A stretch of 64,000 nt of DNA from Paraclostridium hominis (GTDB lineage Bacteria; Bacillota; Clostridia; Peptostreptococcales; Peptostreptococcaceae): the NCBI RefSeq assembly GCF_014306135.1, contig NZ_JACRWD010000001.1:310001-374000 (forward strand), read 5' to 3'. Each line of letters opens with the position of its first letter. The stretch's first letter is position 1. Shown here piece after piece: positions 52,528 to 61,269 of the stretch. The position numbers and the translations under genes are program-made. The notes beneath the pieces are model-generated. The model was not told the origin of the DNA, did no database searches, and saw only the letters and a program-made list of their open reading frames with translations.

Positions 52528-53337
52528 ATGAGAATAAACACTAACTTAAACGCTATGGTTGCTACTAACCAAATGGCAAAAAACACTGCTTTATCAGGAA
52601 AATCTATGGAGAAGTTATCTACAGGATTAAGAATAACTAAAGCTGGAGATGACGCTGCAGGACTAGCAGTTTCTGAAAAAATGAGATCTCAAATAAGAGG
52701 TATGGAACAAGCAGATAGAAACGTACAAGATGGCATATCTATGGTACAAACTGCTGAAGGTGCTTTACAAGAAGCTGGAAACATAGCTCAAAGAATGAGA
52801 GAACTTGGAGTTCAAGCTGGGAATGATACTTTCTCTTCTACAGATAGAGCTAAGATAAAAACTGAATTAGATCAATTACAACAAGAAATGACTAAAATAG
52901 GTCAAGAAGCTAAATTCAATGGAAAGAACTTATTAAGTGGAGTTCAAAACTTTACAATACAAGCAGGAGCTAATACAGAAGTAAGAACTATAACTACAAT
53001 AGATTTAGTTGGTCAAGCTAATACTTTATCTAAGGTTACTGATGTAGCAACTTCAAAAGCTGCTCAAACATTCCTTGATGCAGTAGATAAAGTTTTAGAA
53101 AACATAAACACAGGAAGAGCTAACTTAGGAGCAACTCAAAATAGATTAGAGTACACTTCTTCTAACTTAACAACTTCTACTGAAAACTTAACAGCTGCAG
53201 AGTCTAGAATAAGAGACATAGATGTTGCTAAGGAAATGGTTAAGTTATCTAAGTTAAACATATTAAATCAAGCATCTCAAGCTATGGTTGCGCAAGCTAA
53301 GCAACAACCTGAGAGTGTAACTCAATTATTAAGATAA
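52528..53337 (+). CDS. fliC: Flagellin
   Basis: Filament subunit of 269 residues. The N-terminal D0/D1 (MRINTNLNAMVATNQM, SMEKLSTGLRITKAGDDAAGLAVSEKMRSQ) and C-terminal D1/D0 (TTSTENLTAAESRIRDIDVAKEM ... ILNQASQAMVAQAK, ends QLLR) are conserved. The middle is only about 60 residues, with several Thr/Ser that could be glycosylated by the enzymes encoded downstream. Sigma-28 promoter and CsrA-type leader upstream, weak terminator downstream. Confidence 0.97.
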   Translation: MRINTNLNAMVATNQMAKNTALSGKSMEKLSTGLRITKAGDDAAGLAVSEKMRSQIRGMEQADRNVQDGISMVQTAEGALQEAGNIAQRMRELGVQAGNDTFSSTDRAKIKTELDQLQQEMTKIGQEAKFNGKNLLSGVQNFTIQAGANTEVRTITTIDLVGQANTLSKVTDVATSKAAQTFLDAVDKVLENINTGRANLGATQNRLEYTSSNLTTSTENLTAAESRIRDIDVAKEMVKLSKLNILNQASQAMVAQAKQQPESVTQLLR

Positions 53338-53365
53338 TTAACTAATTAATTAAATTTTAAACTAA

Positions 53366-53396
53366 GGGGTAAAGCAAAAATGCTTTACTCTTTATT
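53366..53396 (+). terminator. Hairpin after fliC, probably partial terminator
   Basis: Stem GGGTAAAGCA / TGCTTTACTC followed by TTTATTTTTA. The interrupted T tract may allow readthrough into the modification genes, which have no clear promoter of their own. Confidence 0.6.
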
Positions 53397-53429
53397 TTTA
53401 AATTTAATTATTTGAAAGGGATATTAAAT

Positions 53430-55658
53430 ATGTTATTAAGTATTGTAATGATGGTAAAAAATGAGGAAAGATATTTGGATAAAACCTTAAAATCTTTAAA
53501 GCCTTTAATGAAAGATATAAATAGTGAGCTTATAATATTAGATACAGGGTCTGATGATTCTACTGTTGAAATAGCAAAAAGATATACGGATAAAGTATTT
53601 TTTGACGATTGGAATAATGATTTTGCACATATGAGAAATATATCAATTAGCTATGCAAGTGGAGACTGGATACTTATATTAGATGCAGATGAACAGTTAA
53701 CTAATTATGATAAACTCAAAGAATTTTTTAATTCAGATTTATGTAATAAATATAATAGTGCATGTATAACATTAAAAAATATACTTTCACAAGATGAAGA
53801 GAGCTATAGCATAGCTCCTATGTTAAGATTATTTAAAAATTATGATGGATTTGGATATAAAGGAGCTATACATGAACAACCAATATTTAAAAACCCTATA
53901 TATAATAATATAGCGATGTTTAATCATTATGGATATTTATTTGAAGATGAGGAAATTAAACAATTAAAAGATATTAGAAATAAAAAGATTTTAATAGAAG
54001 AAGTAAAGAAATCCCCTAATGACCCATATATGAATTATCAATTAGGAAAAAATTATATAATAGCAAAGGAGTATGAAGATGCTCTTTATTATATGGAAAA
54101 AGCTTATGATATATATACTAAAATTAACTACATACCTATATTTGTAACTTTAGATTTAGCTAGTTTATATATTAACTTAGCTGAATTTAATAAATGTGAA
54201 AAGTTATGTACTAAGTATATAAAAAAAGATAATAAAAATATAGATATATTTTATTATTTAGCAACTAGTCAAAAGCAATTAAATAAACATACAAAGAGTA
54301 TAGAAAACTATAAAAGATATTTATATCTTATAGAAAATTATGATATAACTACACAAGCAAGTAATATGGAATGTAATTTTGATACATTAAATTATAAAGA
54401 AAACTGTAAAATTAATATAATTGATAGTTATTACAAATTAGAGATGTATGAAGAAGTTGTAAAATATATAGACGATATACCAATAAAAGCACTAGAGGAA
54501 GCATATTTAGTTATATTTATGAGTTTATATAAATTAAATCAAATAGAGAAAATGATTGAACTATATAATAATATATCAAAATCAAAAGTACAACAAAATG
54601 AATTTAAGATAGCCCTAGAATCTATTTTAACTAGAGTAAAAGAAAAAGATAAAAATAAGATATATAAATTATTTTGCCACATTGATGATAACTATGGATT
54701 ATTAAATAAAATAAGGTTAGGGGAAAAAATAGATTTAGAAAAATATAATGAAATTTTAAAAAATGAAAAAGAAGTGTATTTTGGAGATTGCTTATACTAT
54801 GCATTAAAACAAGGTATGCAAATTGAAAAAATTTTAGATAAAGTAAATTACTTAAATGTCAGAAATTATATTAACTATATTATTATAAATAAAAGAGATT
54901 GCATAATAGATTTATATAATTACTTAGAAAATATAACTAATACCTTAAATATAAATTTTATAAAAATATATAGTTGTTTAGCAAAATCATTATTACTTCA
55001 TGGAAATTTAACTGGAGAAAAGTATGAAAAATTATTTTTTATGTATATAACTTACAACTATGATTATTTAAAACAATTATACAATGAATCTTTAACAGAT
55101 GAAGAACTATTAGATTTATTAACAGATGAAGATGATATATTTACAATAAAAATTATAATAATCCAAAAAATGAAAAAAAATAATGAATTAGAGTATATAA
55201 AAAACATGAAAGGATTATTAATTGAAAATAAAAAATATAAGAAATCTATAGGTGTATTAGTTGAAAATTTTAAATCTGAATTTAATCAAAATGAAGAATT
55301 AAAATATCTTAAAAAGCAATATAAAGAGTTAATAAAAAATGACGTAAATACAGGGGATATAATTAATGCTCAAAATAAAATAGATGAATATGAAAGTATA
55401 TTTGGGGCTGAAATAGATATTTTAAATTTTAAAGCTATAATAAAAATTTTAAATGGAGACTTTATAAGTGCTGATAAATTACTTAAAAATGCATATATAA
55501 TAGATAAATACAATTATGATGTGATTTTTAATATAGCATATGTAAAACAAATGCTTGAAGAATATGAAGAATCTGTTAAGTTTTTTAACTATATTATAAA
55601 TTATTGTGATAATGATGAAATTGTTTTAGAAGCAAAAGAAAAAATTATGAATATGTAG
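53430..55658 (+). CDS. Family 2 glycosyltransferase with TPR-like region (flagellin glycosylation)
   Basis: A 742-residue protein. Residues 1-210 are a GT-A domain of the family 2 SunS/flagellin type: SIVMMVKNEERYLDKTL, IILDTGSDDSTVEIAKRY, FDDWNNDFAHMRN and the metal-binding DAD in LILDADEQL. Residues about 200-742 are helical repeats resembling TPRs (NYQLGKNYIIAKEYEDALYYMEKAYD). Location directly behind fliC parallels the C. difficile flagellin glycosyltransferase, so transfer of a sugar (HexNAc in that species) to Ser/Thr of FliC is likely. ATG at 53430 nine bases after AAAGGG is used. Confidence 0.85.
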   Translation: MLLSIVMMVKNEERYLDKTLKSLKPLMKDINSELIILDTGSDDSTVEIAKRYTDKVFFDDWNNDFAHMRNISISYASGDWILILDADEQLTNYDKLKEFFNSDLCNKYNSACITLKNILSQDEESYSIAPMLRLFKNYDGFGYKGAIHEQPIFKNPIYNNIAMFNHYGYLFEDEEIKQLKDIRNKKILIEEVKKSPNDPYMNYQLGKNYIIAKEYEDALYYMEKAYDIYTKINYIPIFVTLDLASLYINLAEFNKCEKLCTKYIKKDNKNIDIFYYLATSQKQLNKHTKSIENYKRYLYLIENYDITTQASNMECNFDTLNYKENCKINIIDSYYKLEMYEEVVKYIDDIPIKALEEAYLVIFMSLYKLNQIEKMIELYNNISKSKVQQNEFKIALESILTRVKEKDKNKIYKLFCHIDDNYGLLNKIRLGEKIDLEKYNEILKNEKEVYFGDCLYYALKQGMQIEKILDKVNYLNVRNYINYIIINKRDCIIDLYNYLENITNTLNINFIKIYSCLAKSLLLHGNLTGEKYEKLFFMYITYNYDYLKQLYNESLTDEELLDLLTDEDDIFTIKIIIIQKMKKNNELEYIKNMKGLLIENKKYKKSIGVLVENFKSEFNQNEELKYLKKQYKELIKNDVNTGDIINAQNKIDEYESIFGAEIDILNFKAIIKILNGDFISADKLLKNAYIIDKYNYDVIFNIAYVKQMLEEYEESVKFFNYIINYCDNDEIVLEAKEKIMNM

Positions 55659-55701
55659 TTTAACTAACTTAAATCAATTTTAAAACAAGAGGTATCAAAA
55701 T

Positions 55702-57180
55702 ATGAGATTAAATAAAAAGCAAAATATATTACAACTGATTCAAACTATAAATGAAGGTTTTGATTATGCAAAAAATAAAGGTGGAATTGAAGCTCAGGCA
55801 ATGATAGGTGATTGCCTAGAGGCAATGATATATATATATAGGCAAGTTGAAGGTGAAAATGATAATACAAAAAATATTTTAAATGAAATAATAAATAAAG
55901 CAAACTATGCAATGACTTTAACAAATAAATGTAAAGAGTTTAAAATGTGTTTAGATTTAATTGAAAATATGATTTATAAATTGAACTATAGTATTAAAAA
56001 TGATATAGAGACTCAAATTGAAGTTGTATTTATGCCTTATAAAGTATCTATGTGGGATTGTATGGAAAGTGTGTGGAAAGAAGCTAAAAATGATCCGAAT
56101 TGTAATTGTTATGTTGTACCAATACCCTACTATGAATTGGATAGTGAAGGATATATCAATGAATTCTGTTATGAAGGAAATGAATTTTCTGATGATATAG
56201 AAGTTACGCATTATAGCTTATATGATTTGGAAAATAGAAAACCAGATGTTATATATATACATAATCCATATGATGAGGCAAATCGATTAACAAGAGTTGA
56301 TTCTAGGCATTTTTCTAAAAATTTATTAAAACATACAAATATGTTGGTATATATACCGTATTTTGTAGCAGGCAGTTATTTAGATTTAATGGATAAGCGC
56401 CACTTTAGTGAATTACCTGGAGTTATAAATGCTACAAAGGTTATCGTTCAATCTGATGTTGAAAAGGATTTGTATGTAGCAAGTGGTAATGATTTTAATA
56501 AAGTTTTAAATTTGGGGTCTCCTAAATTTGATGCAACTATTTCATCAATGAAAAAATCATTTAAAGATGCAAAAAAATGGCAGGAAATAATAAATAATAA
56601 AAAAGTATTTCTGTTAAATACAGGAATAACTAATTTACTAGAAAATGGAAAAAAGTGGATGGAAGATATGAATAAGATCTTGGATACATTTATAATGTAT
56701 GATTCATGTTGTTTGATTTGGAGACAACATCCACTTACAGTAAGAACTATTAAAACTATGAGACAAGAATTAATGGGATTATTTAACAATTATTTAGAGA
56801 AAATTTCAAATGTAGAAAATGTTATTATAGATTTAAATAGTGATGTTTATCCTGCTATGTCTGTATCTGATGCGTTGATTAGTGACTATAGTTCTGTTAT
56901 GTTTCAGTATATGGCAACTGAAAAACCTGTGTTAGGAATGATCGAAGAAAGTTTAATTGAAGAAAATAGAATATATGCAATAGATTACTTAGGAAATTAC
57001 TTTGTCAATAAGGATATGAATGTAGAAAAATTTATAAATATGGTAATAAATGGCGAAGATCCTAAAAAAGAAGAACGTATAAAGAGATTAAAAGAAAGTA
57101 TAACAAATCTTGATGGGGAATGTGGAAAAAGAGTACATGAAACTATAAAAAAGGAAGCTATAGAAAGTATTTTAAGTTAG
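55702..57180 (+). CDS. CDP-glycerol glycerophosphotransferase-family protein
   Basis: A 492-residue protein. The C-terminal half shows the PF04464-like pattern: LNLGSPKFD, WRQHPLTVRT and SDALISDYSSVMFQYMATEKPVLG, where DYSS and the His lie in the CDP-alditol site. The N-terminal half has a CMESVWKEAKNDPNC segment typical of this subgroup. Such enzymes move a phospho-alcohol from a CDP donor to a glycan. In the C. difficile type A flagellin pathway a family member adds the phosphodiester-linked group, so the same role is proposed here. Starts 43 bases after the glycosyltransferase. Confidence 0.8.
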   Translation: MRLNKKQNILQLIQTINEGFDYAKNKGGIEAQAMIGDCLEAMIYIYRQVEGENDNTKNILNEIINKANYAMTLTNKCKEFKMCLDLIENMIYKLNYSIKNDIETQIEVVFMPYKVSMWDCMESVWKEAKNDPNCNCYVVPIPYYELDSEGYINEFCYEGNEFSDDIEVTHYSLYDLENRKPDVIYIHNPYDEANRLTRVDSRHFSKNLLKHTNMLVYIPYFVAGSYLDLMDKRHFSELPGVINATKVIVQSDVEKDLYVASGNDFNKVLNLGSPKFDATISSMKKSFKDAKKWQEIINNKKVFLLNTGITNLLENGKKWMEDMNKILDTFIMYDSCCLIWRQHPLTVRTIKTMRQELMGLFNNYLEKISNVENVIIDLNSDVYPAMSVSDALISDYSSVMFQYMATEKPVLGMIEESLIEENRIYAIDYLGNYFVNKDMNVEKFINMVINGEDPKKEERIKRLKESITNLDGECGKRVHETIKKEAIESILS

Positions 57181-57198
57181 ATAGAAAGGTCAAAAATT

Positions 57199-58254
57199 AT
57201 GTATTATATTAATCCCAATATAAAAAATTTATATAGAACTAGTTATAAAGAAAGTCGCGAAAGTTTTTTAAGATTAGATATGAATGAAAATCCAGAAGGA
57301 TTACCATCAGATTTTTTTAAAAAAGTATTAAATGAAATTACACCTGAATATTTAGCTATGTATCCAGAAACTAATACTTTAGTTGATAGATTGTCAAAAA
57401 TGTTAAACTTTAATACTGACAATATTTGTTTAACTAATGGATCTGATGATGCTATGCGCCTTTCTTTTGAAGTATTTGGACAATCAGGAAAAAAAGTGGT
57501 TTCAGTCAGTCCTAGTTTCGAAATGTATTCAGTATATGCAAATATGTATGGTATGAAACATTGTAAAGTTTTCTACGATGAAAATTTTGAAGTTAAAGTT
57601 GAAGATATGTTGGGGTTAATAGATGAGGATACATCAATAGTTGTAATATTAAATCCTAATAGCCCTATTGGAAGGAACTGGACAGAGAATGAAGTGAGAA
57701 TGATTATAGAAAAAGCAAGAGATAATAAAGCAATTGTAATTATTGATGAAGCATATCACTATTTTTATCCTAAGAGTTTTATAAATATTTGTAAAGAATA
57801 TGATAATGTAATTATATTTCGTACTTTTTCGAAATTATTCTCCATAGCTGGATGTAGGATAGGGTACATTGTTTCTAATAACAATATAATAAATATGATT
57901 AAAAATGCTAGTTCAACCTATTCAGTTAATTGTTTTGCTATTAAAATTGCAGAAAACTTATTAAAATATCCAGAAATAACAAAAGATTTAATAAACGTAG
58001 AAAGACAGGGAAGAGAATATTTATTATCTAAGTTAAAAATAAATGGATATGAATTTTATAATAATGGAGCTAATTATATCTTGATAAAAAGTAAAAAGCC
58101 TCCAATGGAATTATTTAAAGAGCTAAAGAGAAGAAACATCTTAATTAAGACATATTCTAATCCTATTTTAGAAAAATGGATTAGAATTACTACGGGAAGT
58201 ATTGATACTATGGAGAAGTTTTGGAATGAATTTAAAAAAGTAGATTTATTATAA
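57199..58254 (+). CDS. HisC/CobD-like PLP aminotransferase or decarboxylase
   Basis: A 351-residue fold-type I PLP protein. Motifs: LDMNENPEGLP at the N-terminus, LTNGSDDAM, LNPNSPIGRNW, IIDEAYHYF (PLP Asp and Tyr) and the Schiff-base Lys in FRTFSKLFSIAGCRIGY. It is close in pattern to histidinol-phosphate aminotransferase and to threonine-phosphate decarboxylase (CobD). No histidine or cobalamin genes adjoin; it sits within the flagellin modification block, so it probably makes an amino-alcohol phosphate or amino compound for transfer. The exact reaction cannot be read from sequence. Confidence 0.8.
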   Translation: MYYINPNIKNLYRTSYKESRESFLRLDMNENPEGLPSDFFKKVLNEITPEYLAMYPETNTLVDRLSKMLNFNTDNICLTNGSDDAMRLSFEVFGQSGKKVVSVSPSFEMYSVYANMYGMKHCKVFYDENFEVKVEDMLGLIDEDTSIVVILNPNSPIGRNWTENEVRMIIEKARDNKAIVIIDEAYHYFYPKSFINICKEYDNVIIFRTFSKLFSIAGCRIGYIVSNNNIINMIKNASSTYSVNCFAIKIAENLLKYPEITKDLINVERQGREYLLSKLKINGYEFYNNGANYILIKSKKPPMELFKELKRRNILIKTYSNPILEKWIRITTGSIDTMEKFWNEFKKVDLL

Positions 58255-58279
58255 AGATATGTAAAGGTGTGAGACAAAT

Positions 58280-59005
58280 ATGAAAGCTATTTTATTAGCA
58301 GCAGGAAGAGGAACTAGAATTTCTAGAATAATAAAAGAAATACCTAAGTCCACGTTACCGGTTGATGGAACTCCATTAATTAGAAGGAGTGTAACTATGT
58401 TGCTGGATAGAAATATTAAACCAATAGTGTGTGTCGGATATTGTAAAGAAAAAATTTATGAAGCATTAGAAGGTTTAGATGTTGAATATTATTATAATCC
58501 TTTTTATGATGTAACAAATAGTATAGCTTCTTTATGGTTTGCTAGAAAGGAATTAACAGAAGATACTATTATTTTAAATGCAGATGTGTATTTTACAAAT
58601 GAAATTTTAGATACCATTATATCGGAAAAAAAAGACGTTTCTCTGATGGTAGATAAAAGTAGAACCAAAATAGGTGATTTCTTTTTAAAAACAGAAAATG
58701 GATATATAATTAAGTACGGTAAAGAACTACCTATAGAAGAGAGAAGTTGTGAGTATGTAGGTATAGGGAAAATAAGAAAATCATTTATTAAAGAATTCAA
58801 AGATAAGCTAAATTGCCTAGTAAGTAGTCAACAACATCAATTATGGTGGGAGAATATTTTATATTCTTTAATAGAAGATAGAGCAATTGATACTATAGAT
58901 GTTAATGGAAAATTTTGGTCGGAAATTGATTATTTTGATGACTATGAAAGAATATTAAACTATATTAGTAAAAATGATAAGAAAGAACTATATAATATTA
59001 GTTGA
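58280..59005 (+). CDS. Nucleotidyltransferase, LicC/CTP:phospho-alcohol type
   Basis: A 241-residue sugar-nucleotidyltransferase-fold protein. It has the signature LAAGRGTRISRIIKEIPKSTLPVDGTPLI, and YYNPFYDVTNSIASLWFAR, which is typical of phosphocholine cytidylyltransferase-like enzymes, and NADVYF for metal binding. It likely activates a phosphorylated small molecule as a CDP derivative, feeding the CDP-dependent transferases before and after it. Confidence 0.85.
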   Translation: MKAILLAAGRGTRISRIIKEIPKSTLPVDGTPLIRRSVTMLLDRNIKPIVCVGYCKEKIYEALEGLDVEYYYNPFYDVTNSIASLWFARKELTEDTIILNADVYFTNEILDTIISEKKDVSLMVDKSRTKIGDFFLKTENGYIIKYGKELPIEERSCEYVGIGKIRKSFIKEFKDKLNCLVSSQQHQLWWENILYSLIEDRAIDTIDVNGKFWSEIDYFDDYERILNYISKNDKKELYNIS

Positions 59006-59027
59006 CATTTAAATTGGGAGAGAAATT

Positions 59028-59888
59028 ATGAGTAAAAAAAATGAATGTTTGAAATTAAATAAAGAAGAATTGGAAAAATTACATAGTAATTTATTGCTAT
59101 TATTAAAAGAGTTTGACAGGATATGTAGAAAGCATAATATAAAATATTACTTATCTGATGGTACTTTACTTGGTGCAGTTAGACATAAAGGCTTTATACC
59201 ATGGGATGATGATATAGATGTTCAAATGTCTAGAAGCGAGTATGAAAGGTTTTGTGAAGTTTGTAAAGAAGAATTAGATAAAAGTAAATTTTTCTTTCAA
59301 AATCAAGAAACTGATAAGCATTATAACTGGGTTTATGGGAAATTAAGATTAAAAAACACTACTTATATGAGAGTTGGACAAGAACATTTAAAACAAGATT
59401 CAGGAATATTTATGGATATTTTCCCATTAGATAATATTTCAGATAACAAATTTACACAGTATTATTTTGAGGTTATATGTAAGATGTGTAGAAAAATATT
59501 TTGGGCTCCTGTAGGATGTGTAGTTAAAGAACATTTTTATAGTAGGTTATTTTTTAAATTATTATGCTTTATTCCACGTAAATTAACTATACGTGTATTT
59601 GAATTTTTTGCAAAATTCTATCAAAATAAAGAAACTGATCTTTTTGCATATTATAACTTAGATTATTTAAGAAATGAAAGACAAGTACTTAAAAAAGAGT
59701 GGTATAAAAAGTCAATTACAATGGAATTTGAAGGATATGAATTTTTTGTACCAGAAGCATATGATGAAATTTTAACTGTAACTTATGGAGACTACATGAA
59801 ATTGCCTCCTGAAGATAAAAGAGGTAGTACATCACCTGCATCGTATATTAAGTTTTTAGATGGAACAGAAGTGAAATTAGAGAGATAA
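59028..59888 (+). CDS. LicD-family phosphotransferase
   Basis: A 286-residue protein with the LicD/fukutin signature YYLSDGTLLGAVRHKGFIPWDDDIDVQMSR; the DDDID triad binds metal. LicD proteins transfer phosphocholine or similar groups from a CDP donor to a sugar. Together with the cytidylyltransferase-like gene just upstream this forms a LicC/LicD-like pair. A second phosphotransferase (55702-57180) lies in the same block, so two groups or two sites may be modified. Start follows GGGAGAG. Confidence 0.88.
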   Translation: MSKKNECLKLNKEELEKLHSNLLLLLKEFDRICRKHNIKYYLSDGTLLGAVRHKGFIPWDDDIDVQMSRSEYERFCEVCKEELDKSKFFFQNQETDKHYNWVYGKLRLKNTTYMRVGQEHLKQDSGIFMDIFPLDNISDNKFTQYYFEVICKMCRKIFWAPVGCVVKEHFYSRLFFKLLCFIPRKLTIRVFEFFAKFYQNKETDLFAYYNLDYLRNERQVLKKEWYKKSITMEFEGYEFFVPEAYDEILTVTYGDYMKLPPEDKRGSTSPASYIKFLDGTEVKLER

Positions 59889-59921
59889 CTTTAAAATATA
59901 TTGCTGAAAGGAAAAAAGCTA

Positions 59922-60548
59922 ATGGATAATAAATATTGGAATGATTTTTATAATAAAGATATAGCCCCGAAGGAAGCATCTAAATTTGCCAACGATATTA
60001 TTGAGTTTTTAGAAACGGACAAATCATTAGTTGAATTAGGATGCGGAAATGGTAGGGATGCTAAATTTTTTTCAAGATATAATATAAATATTACTGCAAT
60101 TGATCAATCTGAAGCAGTAATATTAAAATTAAATGATAGTAACAAACAAGATAATCTTAAATTTATATGTGATGATTTTGTTAATTCAAACTTACTTGAT
60201 CAAAATAAATTTGATTATGCGTATAGTAGATTTACGATACACTCAATTACAGAAGAAGAAGAAACAATACTTGTTAAACGAGTTTATAATTCTTTAAAAA
60301 GTGGGGGAATGTTTTTTATAGAGGTTCGTAGTGTAAAAGATGAATTATATGGATTGGGAAAAAATGTAGGTCGAAATGCATATATTTATAATGAACACTA
60401 TAGACGATTTATTATTATAGATGAATTAGTCCAGACATTAAAAGAAGAAGGATTTAAAATTATTTCAGCAAAAGAAAGTAGTAACTGGGCTATTTATAAA
60501 GATTTAAATCCAGTAGTAATTAGAATAATTGCTAAAAAAGATTGTTAA
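59922..60548 (+). CDS. Class I SAM-dependent methyltransferase
   Basis: A 208-residue protein with motif I SLVELGCGNGRDAKFF, acidic ITAIDQSEAV (motif II), FDYAYSRFTIHSI and a motif III-like LKSGGMFFIEV. Substrate unknown. At the end of the flagellin modification block it is a candidate N- or O-methylase for the glycan substituent; in C. difficile type A the terminal group is N-methylated. ATG at 59922 after AAAGGA is preferred over the upstream TTG at 59901. Confidence 0.83.
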   Translation: MDNKYWNDFYNKDIAPKEASKFANDIIEFLETDKSLVELGCGNGRDAKFFSRYNINITAIDQSEAVILKLNDSNKQDNLKFICDDFVNSNLLDQNKFDYAYSRFTIHSITEEEETILVKRVYNSLKSGGMFFIEVRSVKDELYGLGKNVGRNAYIYNEHYRRFIIIDELVQTLKEEGFKIISAKESSNWAIYKDLNPVVIRIIAKKDC

Positions 60549-60683
60549 TTTAAATGTAAAATTAAAGGATTAAAAGTACAAATAAATAAAAAAAGTACAT
60601 AAATTAAATGTAATATATCACTTAAAATATAAAATATAATAAATAATTAAAAAAATGGTAAAAAAAGGTAAAAATATTGTTAA

Positions 60684-60707
60684 ATCAATGGGAATTGGTC
60701 TTTTTTT
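60684..60707 (+). terminator. Weak terminator after the modification block
   Basis: Short stem ATCAAT / ATTGGT (one G-U pair) with a GGGA loop, followed by C and T7. Low stability but good T tract. The flanking 60549-60683 is AT-rich with nothing recognised. Confidence 0.5.
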
Positions 60708-60762
60708 AAAATTATATTTTATATTAGTATTAAATGGAAGACGTAGAAATTAAAGTAAATGC

Positions 60763-60808
60763 TTGAATAAAGTCGAATAATGGTATAAAATAGATATATA
60801 AGTCGAAT
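60763..60808 (+). promoter_or_regulatory. Promoter of the flgB leader with paired AAGTCGAAT words
   Basis: TTGAAT (60763-60768) and an extended -10, TGGTATAAA (60781-60789), with 15-base spacing between the hexamers. AAGTCGAAT occurs at 60770-60778, inside the promoter spacer, and at 60800-60808, near the predicted transcript start, 30 bases apart. The word resembles a Spo0A box core (TGTCGAA) with one mismatch. Confidence 0.55.
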
Positions 60809-60816
60809 GATGATAT

Positions 60817-60900
60817 TCAAAGGCAAATCTAGAGAAATCTAGTGACGCAAAACTATAGGGGCTAATGTTTATCTAAACTACGCCAGCCAGCTGCCAAAGG
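60817..60900 (+). ncRNA. c-di-GMP class I riboswitch (GEMM-I)
   Basis: The sequence folds as the GEMM-I aptamer: P1 GGCA / TGCC at the ends, a first arm CTAGA-GAAA-TCTAG with the GAAA tetraloop, the conserved linker GTGACGCAAA, and a second arm ending ACTACGCCAGCCAGCTGCC with the tetraloop-receptor side. It lies about 370 bases upstream of flgB, in the same place as the well-known C. difficile riboswitch that turns flagellar genes off at high c-di-GMP. No strong terminator follows immediately; the only clear one is at 61221. Confidence 0.95.
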
Positions 60901-61220
60901 GTTAATAAACTTTTTGTTATCATTGATATAATGAAGATCGTGAATTATGGATAATTATATAATTTACAAATAAAATCAGGAGACATCTGCAAATGTACAT
61001 AAACATTTATTGAAATTTTTAATATACCTTAAAATGGGTTTACAAGTATACAAAAAACATTTAAATATTAAATATTGAATCGTAATTTATTAGATATATT
61101 AAAGCTGAAAAATATTTATTTGATTTTGACTTAGACATTAAGTAGGTATATTTTATTTTCTGATTTTAATTTTAATTTATATAATACGATTAGAAATCAT
61201 TGATATATTATAAAAGTGAT

Positions 61221-61252
61221 CAAACTACTCTTTAAGAGTAGTTTTTTTTATT
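61221..61252 (+). terminator. Strong terminator directly before the flgB ribosome site
   Basis: Stem AAACTACTCT / AGAGTAGTTT with a short loop (61222-61243) followed by T-rich sequence (TTTTTT and more). Only 10 bases separate the T tract from AAAAAGGAGG of flgB, leaving no room for a promoter. The 320-base stretch between the riboswitch and this hairpin contains a possible second promoter (TTGACT at 61126, TATTTT at 61149) and a direct repeat ATCATTGATATA (about 60920 and 61198), but no recognised gene. Confidence 0.88.
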
Positions 61253-61269
61253 TGAAAAAGGAGGTAATA

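Noticed and set aside
60901..61269. Invertible flagellar switch like that of C. difficile R20291 between riboswitch and flgB
   Set aside because: I looked for long inverted repeats flanking a segment. The best pair is about 9 bp (AATATACCT near 61020 and its complement near 61145), and ATCATTGATATA is a direct repeat, so recombinase sites are not supported.
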